From Paractinoplanes atraurantiacus (GTDB lineage: Bacteria > Actinomycetota > Actinomycetes > Mycobacteriales > Micromonosporaceae), in the NCBI RefSeq assembly GCF_900215205.1, contig NZ_OBDY01000017.1, positions 69,381-133,380 of the forward strand: a stretch of DNA of 64,000 nt. Reading direction: 5' to 3'. Position numbers and translations under genes: made by a program. Of this stretch, positions 42,782 through 53,473 are shown in pieces. The notes under the pieces were generated by a model that saw only the letters and a program-made list of their open reading frames with translations, was not told where the DNA came from and ran no database searches. How positions within the stretch are numbered: position 1 is the first letter of the stretch; every line of letters starts with the position of its first letter.

Positions 42782-44253
42782 CCGACCACAGGGCCAGCAG
42801 GCCGCACGGTTCCGGACGTCCGCGCCGCGGCGGCGAGGGGCCGGGCTACGACCGTGACTCCCGTTCCGGCCGGGCGCCACGGGCCGGCCGCCCGCCGTCC
42901 GACCCGGCCCGCCAGGCCGCGTACGAGGCCATTGCGGCCGTGCACCGCGACGACGCCTACGCCAACCTCGTCCTTTCCGAGATCCTGCGGGACATGGGGC
43001 TGGACGGGCGCGACGCGGCGTTCGCGACCGAGCTGACCTACGGCACGCTGCGCACGCTGGGCACGCTCGACCTGATCATCGCCTCGGCCGCCGGCCGGGA
43101 GGTGTCGCGCATCGACCCGCCGGCCCGCGACGCGCTGCGGCTCGGCGCCTACCAGCTGCTGCACACCCGGGTCCCGGCGCACGCCGCGGTCAACCAGACC
43201 GTCGACCTGGTGCGCTCGGTCGCGCCCGGCGCGGCCGGTTTCGCCAACGCGGTGATGCGCACGATCTCCGAGACGCCGCTGGAGGCGTGGCTGGAGCGGC
43301 TCGCCCCGTCGTTTGAGGAAGACCCGATCGGCAACCTGTCGGTGCTGCACAACCACCCGCAGTGGATCGTCCGGGCCTTCGACGAGGCGCTCGGCGGCGA
43401 CCTGGCCGACACGACCCGCCTGCTGATCGAGGACAACCAGCCACCGGTCGTGCACCTGTGCGCCCGTCCCGGCCGGGCCGACGCGATCGAGCTGGCCGAC
43501 GAGGTCGGCGGCGTCCCGGCCGCGTTCTCGCCGTACGCGGTCTACCTCAACGGCGGTTCCCCGCGCGAGCTGGCGGCCATCCGCGAGGGCCGCGCCCACG
43601 TGCAGGACGAGGGCTCCCAGCTGGTGGCGGCGGCGCTGCTGGCCGCGCCGGTCGAGGGCCGCGACACCCGCTGGCTCGACCTGTGCGCGGGCCCCGGCGG
43701 CAAGACGGGCCTGATCGGCGCGATCGCGTCGGCCCGGGGCGCCGAGGTGACGGCGGTCGAGGTGGCCGAACACCGCGCCCGCCTGGTGGAAAAGGCGACG
43801 GAGGGCATGCCGGTGACGGTCCTGCCGATGGACGGCCGTTCGGTGGGCCGCGACCCCGACCTGCCCGAGGAGTCCTTCGACCGGGTGCTGGTCGACGCGC
43901 CGTGCACGGGCCTGGGTTCTCTGCGCCGCCGCCCCGAGTCCCGTTGGCGCCGCCAGCCCGCCGACCTGCCGCCGCTGACCAAGCTGCAGCGAGAGCTCCT
44001 GGTGGCGGCCCTGCGAGCCGTCCGCCCCGGCGGCGTCGTGGCCTACGTGACCTGCTCCCCCCACATGGTCGAGACGCAGGTGACGGTCACCGAGGGCGCC
44101 CGCCGCAGCGGCGTCGAGGTCGATTTCGTCGACGCCCGCCCCCTGCTCCCGCCCGGCATGCCCGGCCTCGGCGCCGGCCCGACCGTCCAGCTCTGGCCCC
44201 ACAAACACGGCACCGACGCCATGTTCCTGGCCGTCCTCCGCCGCACGGCCTGA
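42778..44253 (+). CDS. rsmB: 16S rRNA m5C967 methyltransferase
   Basis: 491 residues from GTG. A basic, Gly/Arg-rich N-terminal tail precedes a NusB-like RNA-binding domain ([20 protein letters not shown]) and a SAM methyltransferase domain: [28 protein letters not shown] (catalytic cysteine) and [12 protein letters not shown] (second cysteine). Final gene of the def-fmt-rsmB unit, followed by a long stem-loop. Confidence 0.95.
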   Translation: MTDHRASRPHGSGRPRRGGEGPGYDRDSRSGRAPRAGRPPSDPARQAAYEAIAAVHRDDAYANLVLSEILRDMGLDGRDAAFATELTYGTLRTLGTLDLIIASAAGREVSRIDPPARDALRLGAYQLLHTRVPAHAAVNQTVDLVRSVAPGAAGFANAVMRTISETPLEAWLERLAPSFEEDPIGNLSVLHNHPQWIVRAFDEALGGDLADTTRLLIEDNQPPVVHLCARPGRADAIELADEVGGVPAAFSPYAVYLNGGSPRELAAIREGRAHVQDEGSQLVAAALLAAPVEGRDTRWLDLCAGPGGKTGLIGAIASARGAEVTAVEVAEHRARLVEKATEGMPVTVLPMDGRSVGRDPDLPEESFDRVLVDAPCTGLGSLRRRPESRWRRQPADLPPLTKLQRELLVAALRAVRPGGVVAYVTCSPHMVETQVTVTEGARRSGVEVDFVDARPLLPPGMPGLGAGPTVQLWPHKHGTDAMFLAVLRRTA

Positions 44254-44611
44254 CCTCCCCTCCTCTCTCCAAGATCAACACCGCGACCTGGATACGCCTT
44301 CTCCGGCCACCAGACGGCGAGAGCGCTGTCTGAGCCACTTCCCGGGGCGCCTCGCGGCCTCTCTGCAACGAGAGGCCGCAGGGCGCGTCTCGCGTGTAGT
44401 TGTGGTTGGCGCGGCAGGTGGCCAGGGGCCGGCCGCGGCCGTCAGCAAGAGCTCGGCGAGGCGATGACCTGGTGGGCGGCGGGGTCGGTGGTGGCCTCGG
44501 CCGTGCAGTGGCGCGAAAGTCGCCCTGCGGCCTGAAGCCGCTCGGAGGTCGCGCTGACGGAGCGGGTGGTCGTCGCTGCGGTCGGGTGGGCGCGGATGCG
44601 TATGTCTGCGG
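44254..44611. other. Intergenic region after rsmB
   Basis: 358 nt between convergent rsmB and the lipoprotein gene. The only structure seen is the strong stem-loop at 44347-44386. No convincing gene. Confidence 0.6.
44347..44386. terminator. Stem-loop without U-tract after rsmB
   Basis: GCGGCCTCTC / GAGAGGCCGC is a perfect 10-bp stem around TGCAAC, extended by GCGCC/GGCGC beyond a 2-nt mismatch. It lacks a T run; such hairpins are thought to end transcription in many actinomycetes. Confidence 0.6.
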
Positions 44612-45472
44612 TTATCGGTAGACGTAGTGGATTTTGAGTTTTCTGGTGCCGGCGTCGCGGTAGGAGCCCGTCATCTTCTCGCCGTTGAGCCAGAGGAAGC
44701 AGCGGATGGCGTGGTCGCCCTGGCGCCAGGAGTCCTTGTCGGGTGGGAAGCCGAGCCAGCCGACGCGGTTTTTGATGGTGTTGTCGTTGGGGATGCCGGT
44801 GAACTTCGCGATCGCCGCGTTGCAGCCCTTTTCCATCTCGGCCGACGTGACCGCGGCGGCGGTGGGGCGCTTGCTCACGAAGAGGCCGGCGAACTCCGAC
44901 GTGTGCTTCGCGGCGCAGGGCATCGTGCGCAGGCCGGTCACCTGATCGCCCTCGACGGCGGCGTCGGCGCAGGTCATCTTCAGCTTGCCGGCGCCTTTCA
45001 GGCCGTCGCGGACGCTTCCCGAGCGGCGGACCAGCGTGCCGTCCGACGGCGCCGTCTCGGCCAGGTCGCAGCGGACCCAGCGGGCGCCGCCCGACCAGGC
45101 GCTGTCGCTGGGCAGGACGGGCTGCAGGAGGAGCCAGCCGGTGCGCCAGTCGCCGCCGACGAAGCCCGCGGCACGCGACGAGCACTCCTGGAAGGCCCGC
45201 GCCTCCCGGGCGGCGCTGGACACCTCGCCCAGGTCGGCCACCGCGAACGTCTCGGCCAGGTGGGGGTCGTCGCAGGAGACCGGGTCGTAGTCGTCGATCG
45301 ACGAGGTCTCGGCCAGGTCGGCGTGGCAGCCGGCCGTCGGGCGGAACTGCAGGGCGGCCGGCGGGGTGTGCCAACCGTCGGTGAGATCGCCGTCGACCCC
45401 CTGGGGAAGCTCGCCGCACCCGGCCAGGGCGAGCATCAAGGCGCCGGCCAGGACGGCCGCCCACCTTCGCAT
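44612..45472 (-). CDS. Septum-formation-family lipoprotein
   Basis: 286 residues. The lipoprotein signal peptide is [19 protein letters not shown] with the lipobox cysteine at 19. The mature part has two septum-formation-type modules with the Cys/His pattern ([16 protein letters not shown] and [14 protein letters not shown]) and about eight cysteines likely forming disulfides. The family name comes from weak evidence; the actual role is unproven. Divergent from rpe. Confidence 0.85.
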   Translation of the reverse strand: MRRWAAVLAGALMLALAGCGELPQGVDGDLTDGWHTPPAALQFRPTAGCHADLAETSSIDDYDPVSCDDPHLAETFAVADLGEVSSAAREARAFQECSSRAAGFVGGDWRTGWLLLQPVLPSDSAWSGGARWVRCDLAETAPSDGTLVRRSGSVRDGLKGAGKLKMTCADAAVEGDQVTGLRTMPCAAKHTSEFAGLFVSKRPTAAAVTSAEMEKGCNAAIAKFTGIPNDNTIKNRVGWLGFPPDKDSWRQGDHAIRCFLWLNGEKMTGSYRDAGTRKLKIHYVYR

Positions 45473-45564
45473 GGTCTGTCCCCCACTCTCGAATCAAGAG
45501 GGGTCACTCTATCGGTTGTCCACAGGCCGTGAAGACCGGTGGCCGGAGGCCATACACTTCAGCC

Positions 45565-46233
45565 GTGACACCATCGCCGATCATCGCCCCGAGCATTCTG
45601 GCCGCCGACTTCGCGCGTCTCGCCGACGAGGTGCGCGCGATCGAGGGCGCCGCCGACTGGGTGCACGTGGACGTCATGGACAACCATTTCGTGCCCAACC
45701 TGACGATCGGGTTGCCGGTGGTGCAGAGCCTGCGCAAGGCGACGGAGATCCCGTTCGACGTGCACCTGATGATCACCGACCCGGAGCGCTGGGCGCCGGG
45801 TTATGCCGAGGCCGGCGCCTACAACGTCACCTTCCACGCCGAGGCCTGCGAGGACCCGGTGCACCTGGCCAAGACGCTGCGCGCGGCCGGGGCCAAGGCG
45901 GGCCTGGCCATCGACCGGGACACGCCCGTCGAGCCCTATCTCGAGCTCCTTCCCTATGTGGACACCGTGCTGATCATGACGATCAAGGCCGGTTTCGGCG
46001 GGCAGAAATTCATGCCCGAGATGCTGGACAAGGTGCGTGACGTGCGGCGGCGCATCTCGGCGAAAGACCTTGATGTGCGCCTCGAGGTCGACGGTGGCAT
46101 CGCGGCCGGCACCATCGAGCAGGCCGCCGAGGCGGGCGCCGACGCGTTCGTGGCCGGCACGGCGGTCTACGGGGCGGCCGACCCGGCCGAGGCCATCCGT
46201 AAGCTCCGTGCCCTCGCGGAAGGAGTCTCATGA
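45565..46233 (+). CDS. rpe: Ribulose-phosphate 3-epimerase
   Basis: 222 residues from GTG 45565; an in-frame GTG 12 codons upstream would add residues not seen in the family. TIM-barrel metal enzyme: [53 protein letters not shown] and [12 protein letters not shown]. Interconverts ribulose-5-P and xylulose-5-P; ribulose-5-P is also the RibB substrate in the riboflavin operon downstream. Overlaps the next gene by 4 nt. Confidence 0.96.
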   Translation: MTPSPIIAPSILAADFARLADEVRAIEGAADWVHVDVMDNHFVPNLTIGLPVVQSLRKATEIPFDVHLMITDPERWAPGYAEAGAYNVTFHAEACEDPVHLAKTLRAAGAKAGLAIDRDTPVEPYLELLPYVDTVLIMTIKAGFGGQKFMPEMLDKVRDVRRRISAKDLDVRLEVDGGIAAGTIEQAAEAGADAFVAGTAVYGAADPAEAIRKLRALAEGVS

Positions 46234-47246
46234 GCACTGGGGTCATCCCCGACAAGCCCGACGAGCTCGGTCGCGAGCCCGATGACCGGCCCGACCTCAT
46301 CCTGGTCGTCGACGACGACCAGGACATCGCGAGTTTCGTGGAGTTCAACCTCAAGGTCCACGGGTATGACGTGGTCCGCGCCCGCGACGGGCAGGAAGCG
46401 CTCGAGGTGATGGACTCCCAGCGGCCCGACCTGGCCGTGGTCGACTGGATGATGCCGCGCATGGACGGCGTCGAGCTGACCCGCCGGCTGCGCGCCGAGC
46501 CGCTCACCTCGGCCCTCCCGGTGATCATGTTGACCGCCAAGAGCATGACCGTCGACAAGGTGGTGGGCCTCACCGCCGGTGTCGACGACTACCTGGTCAA
46601 GCCGTTCGACACCGCCGAGCTGATCGCCCGCGTCTCCTCCACGCTGCGGCGCAACAAAGAGTTCCGCGAGGTGTCGCCGCTGACCGGCCTGCCCGGCAAC
46701 GCCCGGGTCCGGCGCGAGATCGCCGACCGGATGAAGGCCGGCGGGGAGTATTCGGTCGGGTATATCGACGTCGACCGGTTCAAGAGCGTCAACGACGTGT
46801 ACGGCTTCGACCGCGGCGACGAGTTCATCACCGAGCTCGCCCGCAGCCTGCACCGCGCCGTGGTCGCGGTCGGGCCGCCCTCGATCTTCCTGGGCCACAT
46901 CGGCGGCGACGACTTCGTCTTCATCTGCCACCCCGACCAGGTGCTGCCGCTGACCAAGCGCACGGTCACCGACTTCGAGCAGTCGGCCGACCAGCTCTAC
47001 GACCCGGAGGACGCGCGGCGTGGCTACATCGAGGTGCCCGACCGCCGCGGCAACAAGAACCGGGCCGCCCTGGTGACCCTGTCCATCGGCGTGGCCCAGG
47101 CGACGGTCGAGGGCCGCCGTTTCACCGATCCCCGCGTGGTGATCGCCGTGGCCTCCGAGATGAAAAAGGTCGCGAAATCCCAGCCCGGGTCGTATGTCGC
47201 TATCGACCGCCGCCGCGCCGAGTCCGAGGACGAGGGCGACGCTTAA
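46230..47246 (+). CDS. Response regulator with variant GGDEF domain
   Basis: 338 residues. Receiver domain about 22-140: acidic pocket VVDDDQD, phospho-acceptor in [17 protein letters not shown] and the lysine in YLVKPFD. GGDEF-type domain about 150-325: [14 protein letters not shown], metal-binding [20 protein letters not shown], then [10 protein letters not shown] where GGDEF/GGEEF is expected. The Asp in place of Glu and absence of an RxxD inhibitory site leave diguanylate cyclase activity uncertain. No histidine kinase is adjacent. Possible link to c-di-GMP-dependent BldD in the same window. Confidence 0.92.
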   Translation: MSTGVIPDKPDELGREPDDRPDLILVVDDDQDIASFVEFNLKVHGYDVVRARDGQEALEVMDSQRPDLAVVDWMMPRMDGVELTRRLRAEPLTSALPVIMLTAKSMTVDKVVGLTAGVDDYLVKPFDTAELIARVSSTLRRNKEFREVSPLTGLPGNARVRREIADRMKAGGEYSVGYIDVDRFKSVNDVYGFDRGDEFITELARSLHRAVVAVGPPSIFLGHIGGDDFVFICHPDQVLPLTKRTVTDFEQSADQLYDPEDARRGYIEVPDRRGNKNRAALVTLSIGVAQATVEGRRFTDPRVVIAVASEMKKVAKSQPGSYVAIDRRRAESEDEGDA

Positions 47247-47256
47247 AGGTGTTGCA

Positions 47257-47289
47257 ACATGTTCGTCAAGCTGAGGACATGTGACATGT
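47257..47289. promoter_or_regulatory. Three ACATGT palindromes upstream of the rib leader
   Basis: ACATGT occurs at 47257-47262, 47277-47282 and 47284-47289, starting 10 nt after the response-regulator stop and about 65 nt before the FMN riboswitch. This may be an operator or promoter-proximal element; no specific regulator is known to me. Confidence 0.35.
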
Positions 47290-47353
47290 CTCGCCCGGGG
47301 TCGGCAAACACGATCGCGCGTGTAAAACTCGTGGGTGACCCACCACGCGCTGG

Positions 47354-47513
47354 CGGGACTCGGTGAAATTCCGAACCGGCGGTGATCCGGCCTTCTCAGG
47401 CCGGTAAGCCCGCGACCCGGACGTCGACACCACGACGGACGGTGGATCTGGTGAGAACCCGGAGCCGACGGTTGATCAGGGCAACCTGATCAGACAGTCC
47501 GGATGGGAGACAG
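47354..47513 (+). ncRNA. FMN riboswitch (RFN element)
   Basis: All conserved segments are visible: GGTGAAATTCCGAACCGGCGG near the 5' side, TAAGCCCGCGACCCG, GATCTGGTGAGAACCCGGAG, GCCGACGG, the stem GATCAGG/CCTGATC, and AGTCCGGATGGGAGA at the 3' side. It binds FMN and should lower expression of ribD-ribE-ribBA-ribH when flavin is plentiful. About 125 nt of expression platform separate it from the ribD start. Confidence 0.96.
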
Positions 47514-47639
47514 CGCGCGGAATCGGACCCTGCCCTCGGCGGGGCCGGGGTGCGCGAAGCGTACCCTCGTGTCCGATTCCCGGCGTTTCCTCCCTCTTTC
47601 TCCAGCGCTTGGCTAGTAGCGCGCGAGAGGAAGACGCGG

Positions 47640-48701
47640 ATGGTGACCGAGGACGAGGCGATGCGCCGCGCGATCGCGCTGGCCGCCAGGGGCCTCGGCA
47701 CGACAAGCCCCAACCCGGTGGTCGGCTGCATCCTGCTCGACGCCGACGGCGAGATCGTCGGTGAGGGCTTCCACGCGTACGCCGGCGGGCCGCACGCCGA
47801 GATCGTGGCGCTGGCCCAGGCCGGCCAGCGGGCCCGCGGCGGCACCGCGGTCGTCACCCTCGAACCGTGCAACCACACCGGGCGCACCGGGCCGTGCAGC
47901 CAGGCGCTGATCGGTGCCGGCGTGCGCCGGGTGGTCATCGCCGTCGACGACCCGACACCGGTCGCGGCCGGCGGCGCGGTCACGCTGCGGGCGGCCGGCA
48001 TTCACGTCGAGACGGGCATCCGCCGCCAGGAGGCCAGCCAGGGCAACATCGCCTGGCTGACCGCGGTGCGGCGCGGCCGGCCGTACGTGACCTGGAAGTT
48101 CGCCGCCACCCTGGATGGGCGCGCGGCGGCCGCCGACGGCACCAGCCAGTGGATCACCTCGCAGCCCGCCCGCACCGACGTGCACGCGCTGCGGGCGACG
48201 GTCGACGCGATCGTGGCCGGCGTCGGCACGGTCATCGCCGACGACCCGCATCTGACCGTCCGTGATCTGCGCGACGGCTCGCTCGCCATCAAGCAGCCCC
48301 TGCGTGTGGTTGTCGACTCGCACGGGCGTACACCCGAGAACGCGCGAGTGAACGACGCCGCCGCGCCCACCTGGGTCGTCACCAACCAGGAGGTGGGCGA
48401 CGGGCCGGACGGGCGCGTCGACCTGAACGCCCTGCTCACCGCGCTGCACGGCCGGGGGATCCGGTCGGTGCTGCTGGAGGGCGGCCCGACGCTGGCCGGC
48501 GCCTTCCTCGCGGCCGGACTGGTCGACCAGGTCGTCGGTTACGTCGCGCCCAAGCTGCTCGGCGCGGGCAAGACGGCCCTGCTCGACGCGGGTGTCGCCA
48601 CGATCGGCGACGCCATCGAACTCGATCTCACCGATATCGCGCAGATCGGTCCCGACCTGCGCTTCACCGCCACGCTTCGCGACAAAACCCTGGAGGGCTG
48701 A
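47640..48701 (+). CDS. ribD: Bifunctional riboflavin deaminase/reductase
   Basis: 353 residues from ATG 47640 (GAGG nine bases upstream); frame is open further upstream into the riboswitch region but without a family N-terminus. N-terminal zinc deaminase: TSPNPVVGC, GGPHAEIVAL (HAE) and EPCNHTGRTGPC. C-terminal reductase: PYVTWKFAATLDGRAAAADG, VGTVIADDP and LLEGGPTLAGAFL. Two steps from the GTP-derived pyrimidine. The stop overlaps the ribE start by one base. Confidence 0.97.
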   Translation: MVTEDEAMRRAIALAARGLGTTSPNPVVGCILLDADGEIVGEGFHAYAGGPHAEIVALAQAGQRARGGTAVVTLEPCNHTGRTGPCSQALIGAGVRRVVIAVDDPTPVAAGGAVTLRAAGIHVETGIRRQEASQGNIAWLTAVRRGRPYVTWKFAATLDGRAAAADGTSQWITSQPARTDVHALRATVDAIVAGVGTVIADDPHLTVRDLRDGSLAIKQPLRVVVDSHGRTPENARVNDAAAPTWVVTNQEVGDGPDGRVDLNALLTALHGRGIRSVLLEGGPTLAGAFLAAGLVDQVVGYVAPKLLGAGKTALLDAGVATIGDAIELDLTDIAQIGPDLRFTATLRDKTLEG

Positions 48702-49300
48702 TGTTCACCGGCATCGTCGAAGAACTGGGTGAGGTCGTCGGCCTCACGGACACCGGCGGCGACTCGGCCGTGCTCGCCGTGCGCGGGCCGCTGGTCACGT
48801 CGGACGCGCGGCACGGCGACTCGATCTCGGTCAACGGGGTCTGCCTCACCGTCATCGACAACGTGGACGGGGTGTTCACCGCCGACGTGATGGGCGAGAC
48901 GCTGCGGCGCTCGTCGCTGGGCGCGCTGGAGGAGGGCAGCCCGGTCAACCTGGAGCGGGCGGCCGCGCTCGGCAGCCGCCTCGGCGGCCACCTGGTGCAG
49001 GGGCACGTGGACGGCGTCGCCACGATCGTCGCTCGCGAGCCGGGCGCGGACTGGGAGGTCGTGCGGTTCTCTCTGCCCGCGTCGCTCGCGCGCTACGTCG
49101 TGGAGAAGGGCTCGATCACCGTCGACGGGGTGTCGCTGACCGTCATGGCGGTGGACGACGAGACGTTCAGTGTCGGACTCATCCCCACCACCTCCAAGCT
49201 CACCGTGCTGGGCGGCAAGGACGTCGGCGACCCCGTGAACCTCGAGGTCGACGTGATCGCGAAGTACGTGGAGAAGATGATCGGGGCGCGCAATGTTTGA
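48701..49300 (+). CDS. ribE: Riboflavin synthase, alpha chain
   Basis: 199 residues. Two lumazine-binding repeats: [15 protein letters not shown] and SVNGVCLTV in the first half, [13 protein letters not shown], then [11 protein letters not shown] in the second. It dismutates 6,7-dimethyl-8-ribityllumazine to riboflavin. Overlaps ribBA by 8 nt. Confidence 0.96.
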   Translation: MFTGIVEELGEVVGLTDTGGDSAVLAVRGPLVTSDARHGDSISVNGVCLTVIDNVDGVFTADVMGETLRRSSLGALEEGSPVNLERAAALGSRLGGHLVQGHVDGVATIVAREPGADWEVVRFSLPASLARYVVEKGSITVDGVSLTVMAVDDETFSVGLIPTTSKLTVLGGKDVGDPVNLEVDVIAKYVEKMIGARNV

Positions 49301-50498
49301 GGACATCGAAAGGGCGATCAAAGACATCGCCGCCGGTAAGGCCGTCATCGTCGTCGACGACGAGGACCGCGAGAACGAGGGCGACCTGATCTTCGCCGCC
49401 GAGAAGGCCACCCCCGAGCTGGTCGCCTTCATGGTCCGCTACACCTCGGGCTACATCTGCGTGCCGATCCCCGAGTCGGAGGCCGACCGCCTCGACCTGC
49501 CCCCTCAGTTCCACACCAACCAGGACGCCCGGGGTACGGCGTACGCGGTGACCGTCGACGCCCGCGAAGGCGTGGCCACGGGCATCTCGGCCGCCGACCG
49601 CGCGCACACGATCCGCCTGCTCGCGTCGGCCGAGACCCGGCCCACCGACCTCACCCGCCCCGGGCACGTGGTGCCGCTGCGGGCCCGCGCCGGCGGCGTG
49701 CTGCGCCGCCCCGGCCACACCGAGGCCTCGATCGATCTGGCCGAGATGGCCGGGCTGCGGCCGGCCGGCGTGCTCTGCGAGATGGTCAACGACGACGGCA
49801 CCATGCAGCGCCGCCCCGACCTGGAGAAGTTCGCCGAGGAGCACGACCTGGCGCTGATCACGATCGCCGACCTGGTCGCCTACCGCAAGCACCGCGAGTC
49901 GCAGGTGCAGCGGGTCGTCGAGACCCGGCTGCCGACCGAGCACGGCGACTTCACGGCCGTCGGCTACCGCGCGCTGGTCGACAACGGCGAGCACGTGGCG
50001 CTGGTCTTCGGCGAGATCGGCGACGGCCAGGACGTGCTGGTGCGGGTGCACTCGGAGTGCCTGACCGGCGACGTCTTCGGCTCGAAGCGCTGCGACTGCG
50101 GCCCTCAGCTCGACGCGGCCCTGGAGAAGGTGGCGGCGGCCGGGCGCGGGGTGGTGCTCTACATGCGCGGGCACGAGGGCCGCGGGATCGGCCTGCTGCA
50201 CAAGCTCCAGGCGTACCAGTTGCAGGACAAGGGCTTCGACACGGTCGACGCCAACCTGGAGCTGGGCCTTCCGGCCGACGCGCGTGATTACGGCACCGGG
50301 GCGCAGATCCTGTACGACCTGGGCGTGCGCTCGATGCGGCTGCTCACCAACAACCCGGCCAAGCGGGCCGGGCTCGAGGGGTACGGCCTGACCGTCACCG
50401 GCCGGGAGGAGCTGCCCGTGCGGCTGCACCCGGAGAACGTGCACTACCTGCGCACGAAGCGGGACCGGATGGGGCACCTGTTCGAGGCGTTGGGCTGA
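49293..50498 (+). CDS. ribBA: Bifunctional DHBP synthase / GTP cyclohydrolase II
   Basis: 401 residues. The N-terminal RibB half has [31 protein letters not shown] and GHTEASIDL. The C-terminal RibA half has [20 protein letters not shown] (zinc cysteines) and [11 protein letters not shown], with [13 protein letters not shown] late. It makes both riboflavin precursors from ribulose-5-P and GTP. Confidence 0.97.
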   Translation: MFEDIERAIKDIAAGKAVIVVDDEDRENEGDLIFAAEKATPELVAFMVRYTSGYICVPIPESEADRLDLPPQFHTNQDARGTAYAVTVDAREGVATGISAADRAHTIRLLASAETRPTDLTRPGHVVPLRARAGGVLRRPGHTEASIDLAEMAGLRPAGVLCEMVNDDGTMQRRPDLEKFAEEHDLALITIADLVAYRKHRESQVQRVVETRLPTEHGDFTAVGYRALVDNGEHVALVFGEIGDGQDVLVRVHSECLTGDVFGSKRCDCGPQLDAALEKVAAAGRGVVLYMRGHEGRGIGLLHKLQAYQLQDKGFDTVDANLELGLPADARDYGTGAQILYDLGVRSMRLLTNNPAKRAGLEGYGLTVTGREELPVRLHPENVHYLRTKRDRMGHLFEALG

Positions 50499-50544
50499 CT
50501 CCTAAGTTTTATGGCGCGATACTGTCCGATAAAGGGGGACTTAC

Positions 50545-51021
50545 ATGGCCGGCTTCGGTGATCCGCACCTGCAGACCGTCGACGCGAAGGGGCTGCGCCT
50601 CGGCATCGTCGGCTCCCGCTGGCACGCCGACCTGATCGATCACATGATCGAGCGGGCCAAGGCGGCGGCCGAGGCGTGCGGCGTCGAGGACATCGTGGTG
50701 CACCGGGTGGCGGGCTCGGTCGAGCTGCCGGTCGTCGCTCAGGCCCTGGCCCGCCAGTGCGACGCGGTGGTCGCCCTCGGCGTCGTCATCAAGGGCGAGA
50801 CCGACCACTTCAAATACGTCAACGACTCGGTGACCGCCGGTCTGACCAGGATCGCCCTGGACGAGGCGACCCCGGTCGGCCACGGCGTGCTGACCGTGCA
50901 CAGCCTGGGCCAGGCCCGCGACCGGGCCGGCCTGGAGGACTCGGTCGAGGACAAGGGCTGGGCCACCGCGGTGGCCGTGCTCGACGCGGCCCTCGTCCTG
51001 CGGGAGCTGTCGAAGCCCTAG
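50545..51021 (+). CDS. ribH: 6,7-dimethyl-8-ribityllumazine synthase
   Basis: 158 residues. Conserved RLGIVGSRWHADLID, GSVELPVVAQALA, ALGVVIKGETDHFKYV and GHGVLTVHSLGQA are visible. It condenses the two riboflavin precursors, often as an icosahedral shell. Last gene of the riboswitch-controlled operon; it overlaps the convergent secreted gene by 4 nt. Confidence 0.96.
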   Translation: MAGFGDPHLQTVDAKGLRLGIVGSRWHADLIDHMIERAKAAAEACGVEDIVVHRVAGSVELPVVAQALARQCDAVVALGVVIKGETDHFKYVNDSVTAGLTRIALDEATPVGHGVLTVHSLGQARDRAGLEDSVEDKGWATAVAVLDAALVLRELSKP

Positions 51022-51404
51022 GGCGTCTTGGTGACCCGGATCGTCTGGTTGAGCGGGGTGCTGAAGCACCCCCGCTCATCGCAGGCGACCACCTGCATGG
51101 CCAGGGTCGCCCGGCCCCGCTCGAAGGGCGCGCCGGTGACGTCCGCGGTGACCCGCTGGGTGTAGAGCAGCCCCGTTCCCGAGCAGGTCAGGGCGGTCAC
51201 GGCGGTGCCCCGGGCCGGGAGCCCGTCAGAGGGGCGGGCCTGGGCCACGCTCACGGTGGCCGTGCCGGTGAAGCCTTCGGGGCATGCGACGCCGAACGCC
51301 ACGTCGACCGCCGCGCCCTTCGCGGCGATGGTCGTCCACAGCACATCGATCGTGGCGGCCGGCGGGGCCAGGAGCAGCGCCGCCGCGAGCACCGGGGCGA
51401 TCAC
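51018..51404 (-). CDS. Small secreted protein, paralogue A
   Basis: 128 residues from GTG 51404, overlapping the stop of the upstream gene (GTGA). The signal peptide is MIAPVLAAALLLAPPAATID. The mature domain (AVDVAFGVACPEGFTGTATV, then CDERGCFSTPLNQTIRVTK) has four cysteines and looks like a beta-sandwich. It resembles the upstream gene product in cysteine placement and in the terminal TIRVTK/TIRITK, suggesting tandem duplication. Function unknown. Confidence 0.75.
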   Translation of the reverse strand: MIAPVLAAALLLAPPAATIDVLWTTIAAKGAAVDVAFGVACPEGFTGTATVSVAQARPSDGLPARGTAVTALTCSGTGLLYTQRVTADVTGAPFERGRATLAMQVVACDERGCFSTPLNQTIRVTKTP

Positions 51405-51781
51405 TTCGTGATCCGGATGGTCTCGTCGAACGGGATGACCTCGCAGCCGGCCGCGTCGCAGACCGTTCGCACCGTACGGGCGGTGGCGGGCCCCCGGACG
51501 AAGAGCGCGCCGGCCGAATCGCGGTCGACCCGCAGGACGAGTTCCTGGGCGGCGCCGGTGCAGTCGGCCTTCTTGCGGTGGGTGCCCTGGGCGATCGCGG
51601 TGCCGTTGACGGCGGTGAGGGTCACCTCGACCCGGATCGTGGCGCCGGCCGGGCACGTGGCCGACAGGGTGACCCGCACCCGTTCACCGCCGAGGCGGAG
51701 CTCGGCGGCGTCGACTCTCGTGGTGGAAGCGGCCGATGGCGCTGTCAGGAGCGCGGCCAGAACAGCGGAGACAGGGTGCAT
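51401..51781 (-). CDS. Small secreted protein, paralogue B
   Basis: 126 residues from ATG 51781. Signal peptide MHPVSAVLAALLTAPSAAST; mature part LRLGGERVRVTLSATCPAGA and TVCDAAGCEVIPFDETIRIT, with four cysteines. Same pattern as the following gene, with which it overlaps by 4 nt; the two are translationally coupled. I do not recognise the family. Confidence 0.75.
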   Translation of the reverse strand: MHPVSAVLAALLTAPSAASTTRVDAAELRLGGERVRVTLSATCPAGATIRVEVTLTAVNGTAIAQGTHRKKADCTGAAQELVLRVDRDSAGALFVRGPATARTVRTVCDAAGCEVIPFDETIRITK

Positions 51782-51882
51782 GGCGGTCCTTCCCCGTGGG
51801 CAGGGGCCGCCGTCCCCGTATCAGGCGGTTCACCCCCGTGCCCGCCGTCACACCCTGTCATTGCGTGACTACGGTCGTCAAT

Positions 51883-52623
<741 letters not shown>

Positions 52624-52624
52624 C

Positions 52625-53473
52625 TCAGGTCCCCGCGTTCTGGCGTCGGGCGGCGCGCAGCGTCACGAAGTCGGTGACCCCGATCAACGGCAACGCCAAA
52701 AGGACGAAGAGCACACCCGCGACGACGTACGGGGTGAAGTTCGCGTCCGAGGCGACGCCGATCTGCGCCGCCCTGATCGCGTCGATCGGGCCGGCCAGCG
52801 AGATCAACCCGACGTCCTTCTGCATGGCCACGGTGTCGTTGAGCAGCGGCGGCGCCGACCGCCGGACGGCCTGGGGCAGCACCACGTGGCGCATCGCCTG
52901 GCGGTAGCTGAGCCCGAGCGACCGGGCCGCGGCGACCTGGCTCGGATGCACCGACTCGATGCCGGAGCGGATCACCTCGGCCAGGTAGGCGCCGTAGGTG
53001 ATCACGAGGGCCGCGCCGCCGAGCACGGTCACGCTGGGCGTGCCCTGAAGGCGCAGGCCCGGGATGCCGAAGGCGAACAGGTAGATCACGATGATCAGCG
53101 GCAGGCCGCGGAACGAGTACGTGTACGCCGTGGCGAGCGCGCGGACCGGGAAGAAGACGGGTCCCCGCAGCGTGCGCAGGATGGCGATCACCAGGCCGAG
53201 CGCGAGGGCGCACACGGCGCAGACCACGAAGAGCCGGATGTTGAGCCACAGGCCCTCGAGGATCGCCGGCAGGTACTCGCGGGCGACGTCGGGGTCGAAG
53301 AACGACTGCTTGACCCGGTCCCAGCCGGGCGCCCCGGTGACCAGCACGACCAGAACGGCGCCGATCACCGCCGTCGAGAGCGCGGCGAGCAGCACGGACC
53401 GGATGGCTTGCTTGCGTCGGTAAGCGATCCGGCCGCGCTGAATCTCGCTTGGTTGGTGGAGCTGGACCGTCAC
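52625..53473 (-). CDS. Amino-acid ABC transporter permease
   Basis: 282 residues. HisM/GlnP-type permease with a cytoplasmic N-terminal tail, about five to six transmembrane helices, and the EAA-loop ESVHPSQVAAARSLGLSYRQ that contacts the ATPase. RALATAYTYSFRGLPLIIVI is the typical early motif. GTG start; overlaps the binding-protein gene by 4 nt. Confidence 0.94.
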   Translation of the reverse strand: MTVQLHQPSEIQRGRIAYRRKQAIRSVLLAALSTAVIGAVLVVLVTGAPGWDRVKQSFFDPDVAREYLPAILEGLWLNIRLFVVCAVCALALGLVIAILRTLRGPVFFPVRALATAYTYSFRGLPLIIVIYLFAFGIPGLRLQGTPSVTVLGGAALVITYGAYLAEVIRSGIESVHPSQVAAARSLGLSYRQAMRHVVLPQAVRRSAPPLLNDTVAMQKDVGLISLAGPIDAIRAAQIGVASDANFTPYVVAGVLFVLLALPLIGVTDFVTLRAARRQNAGT

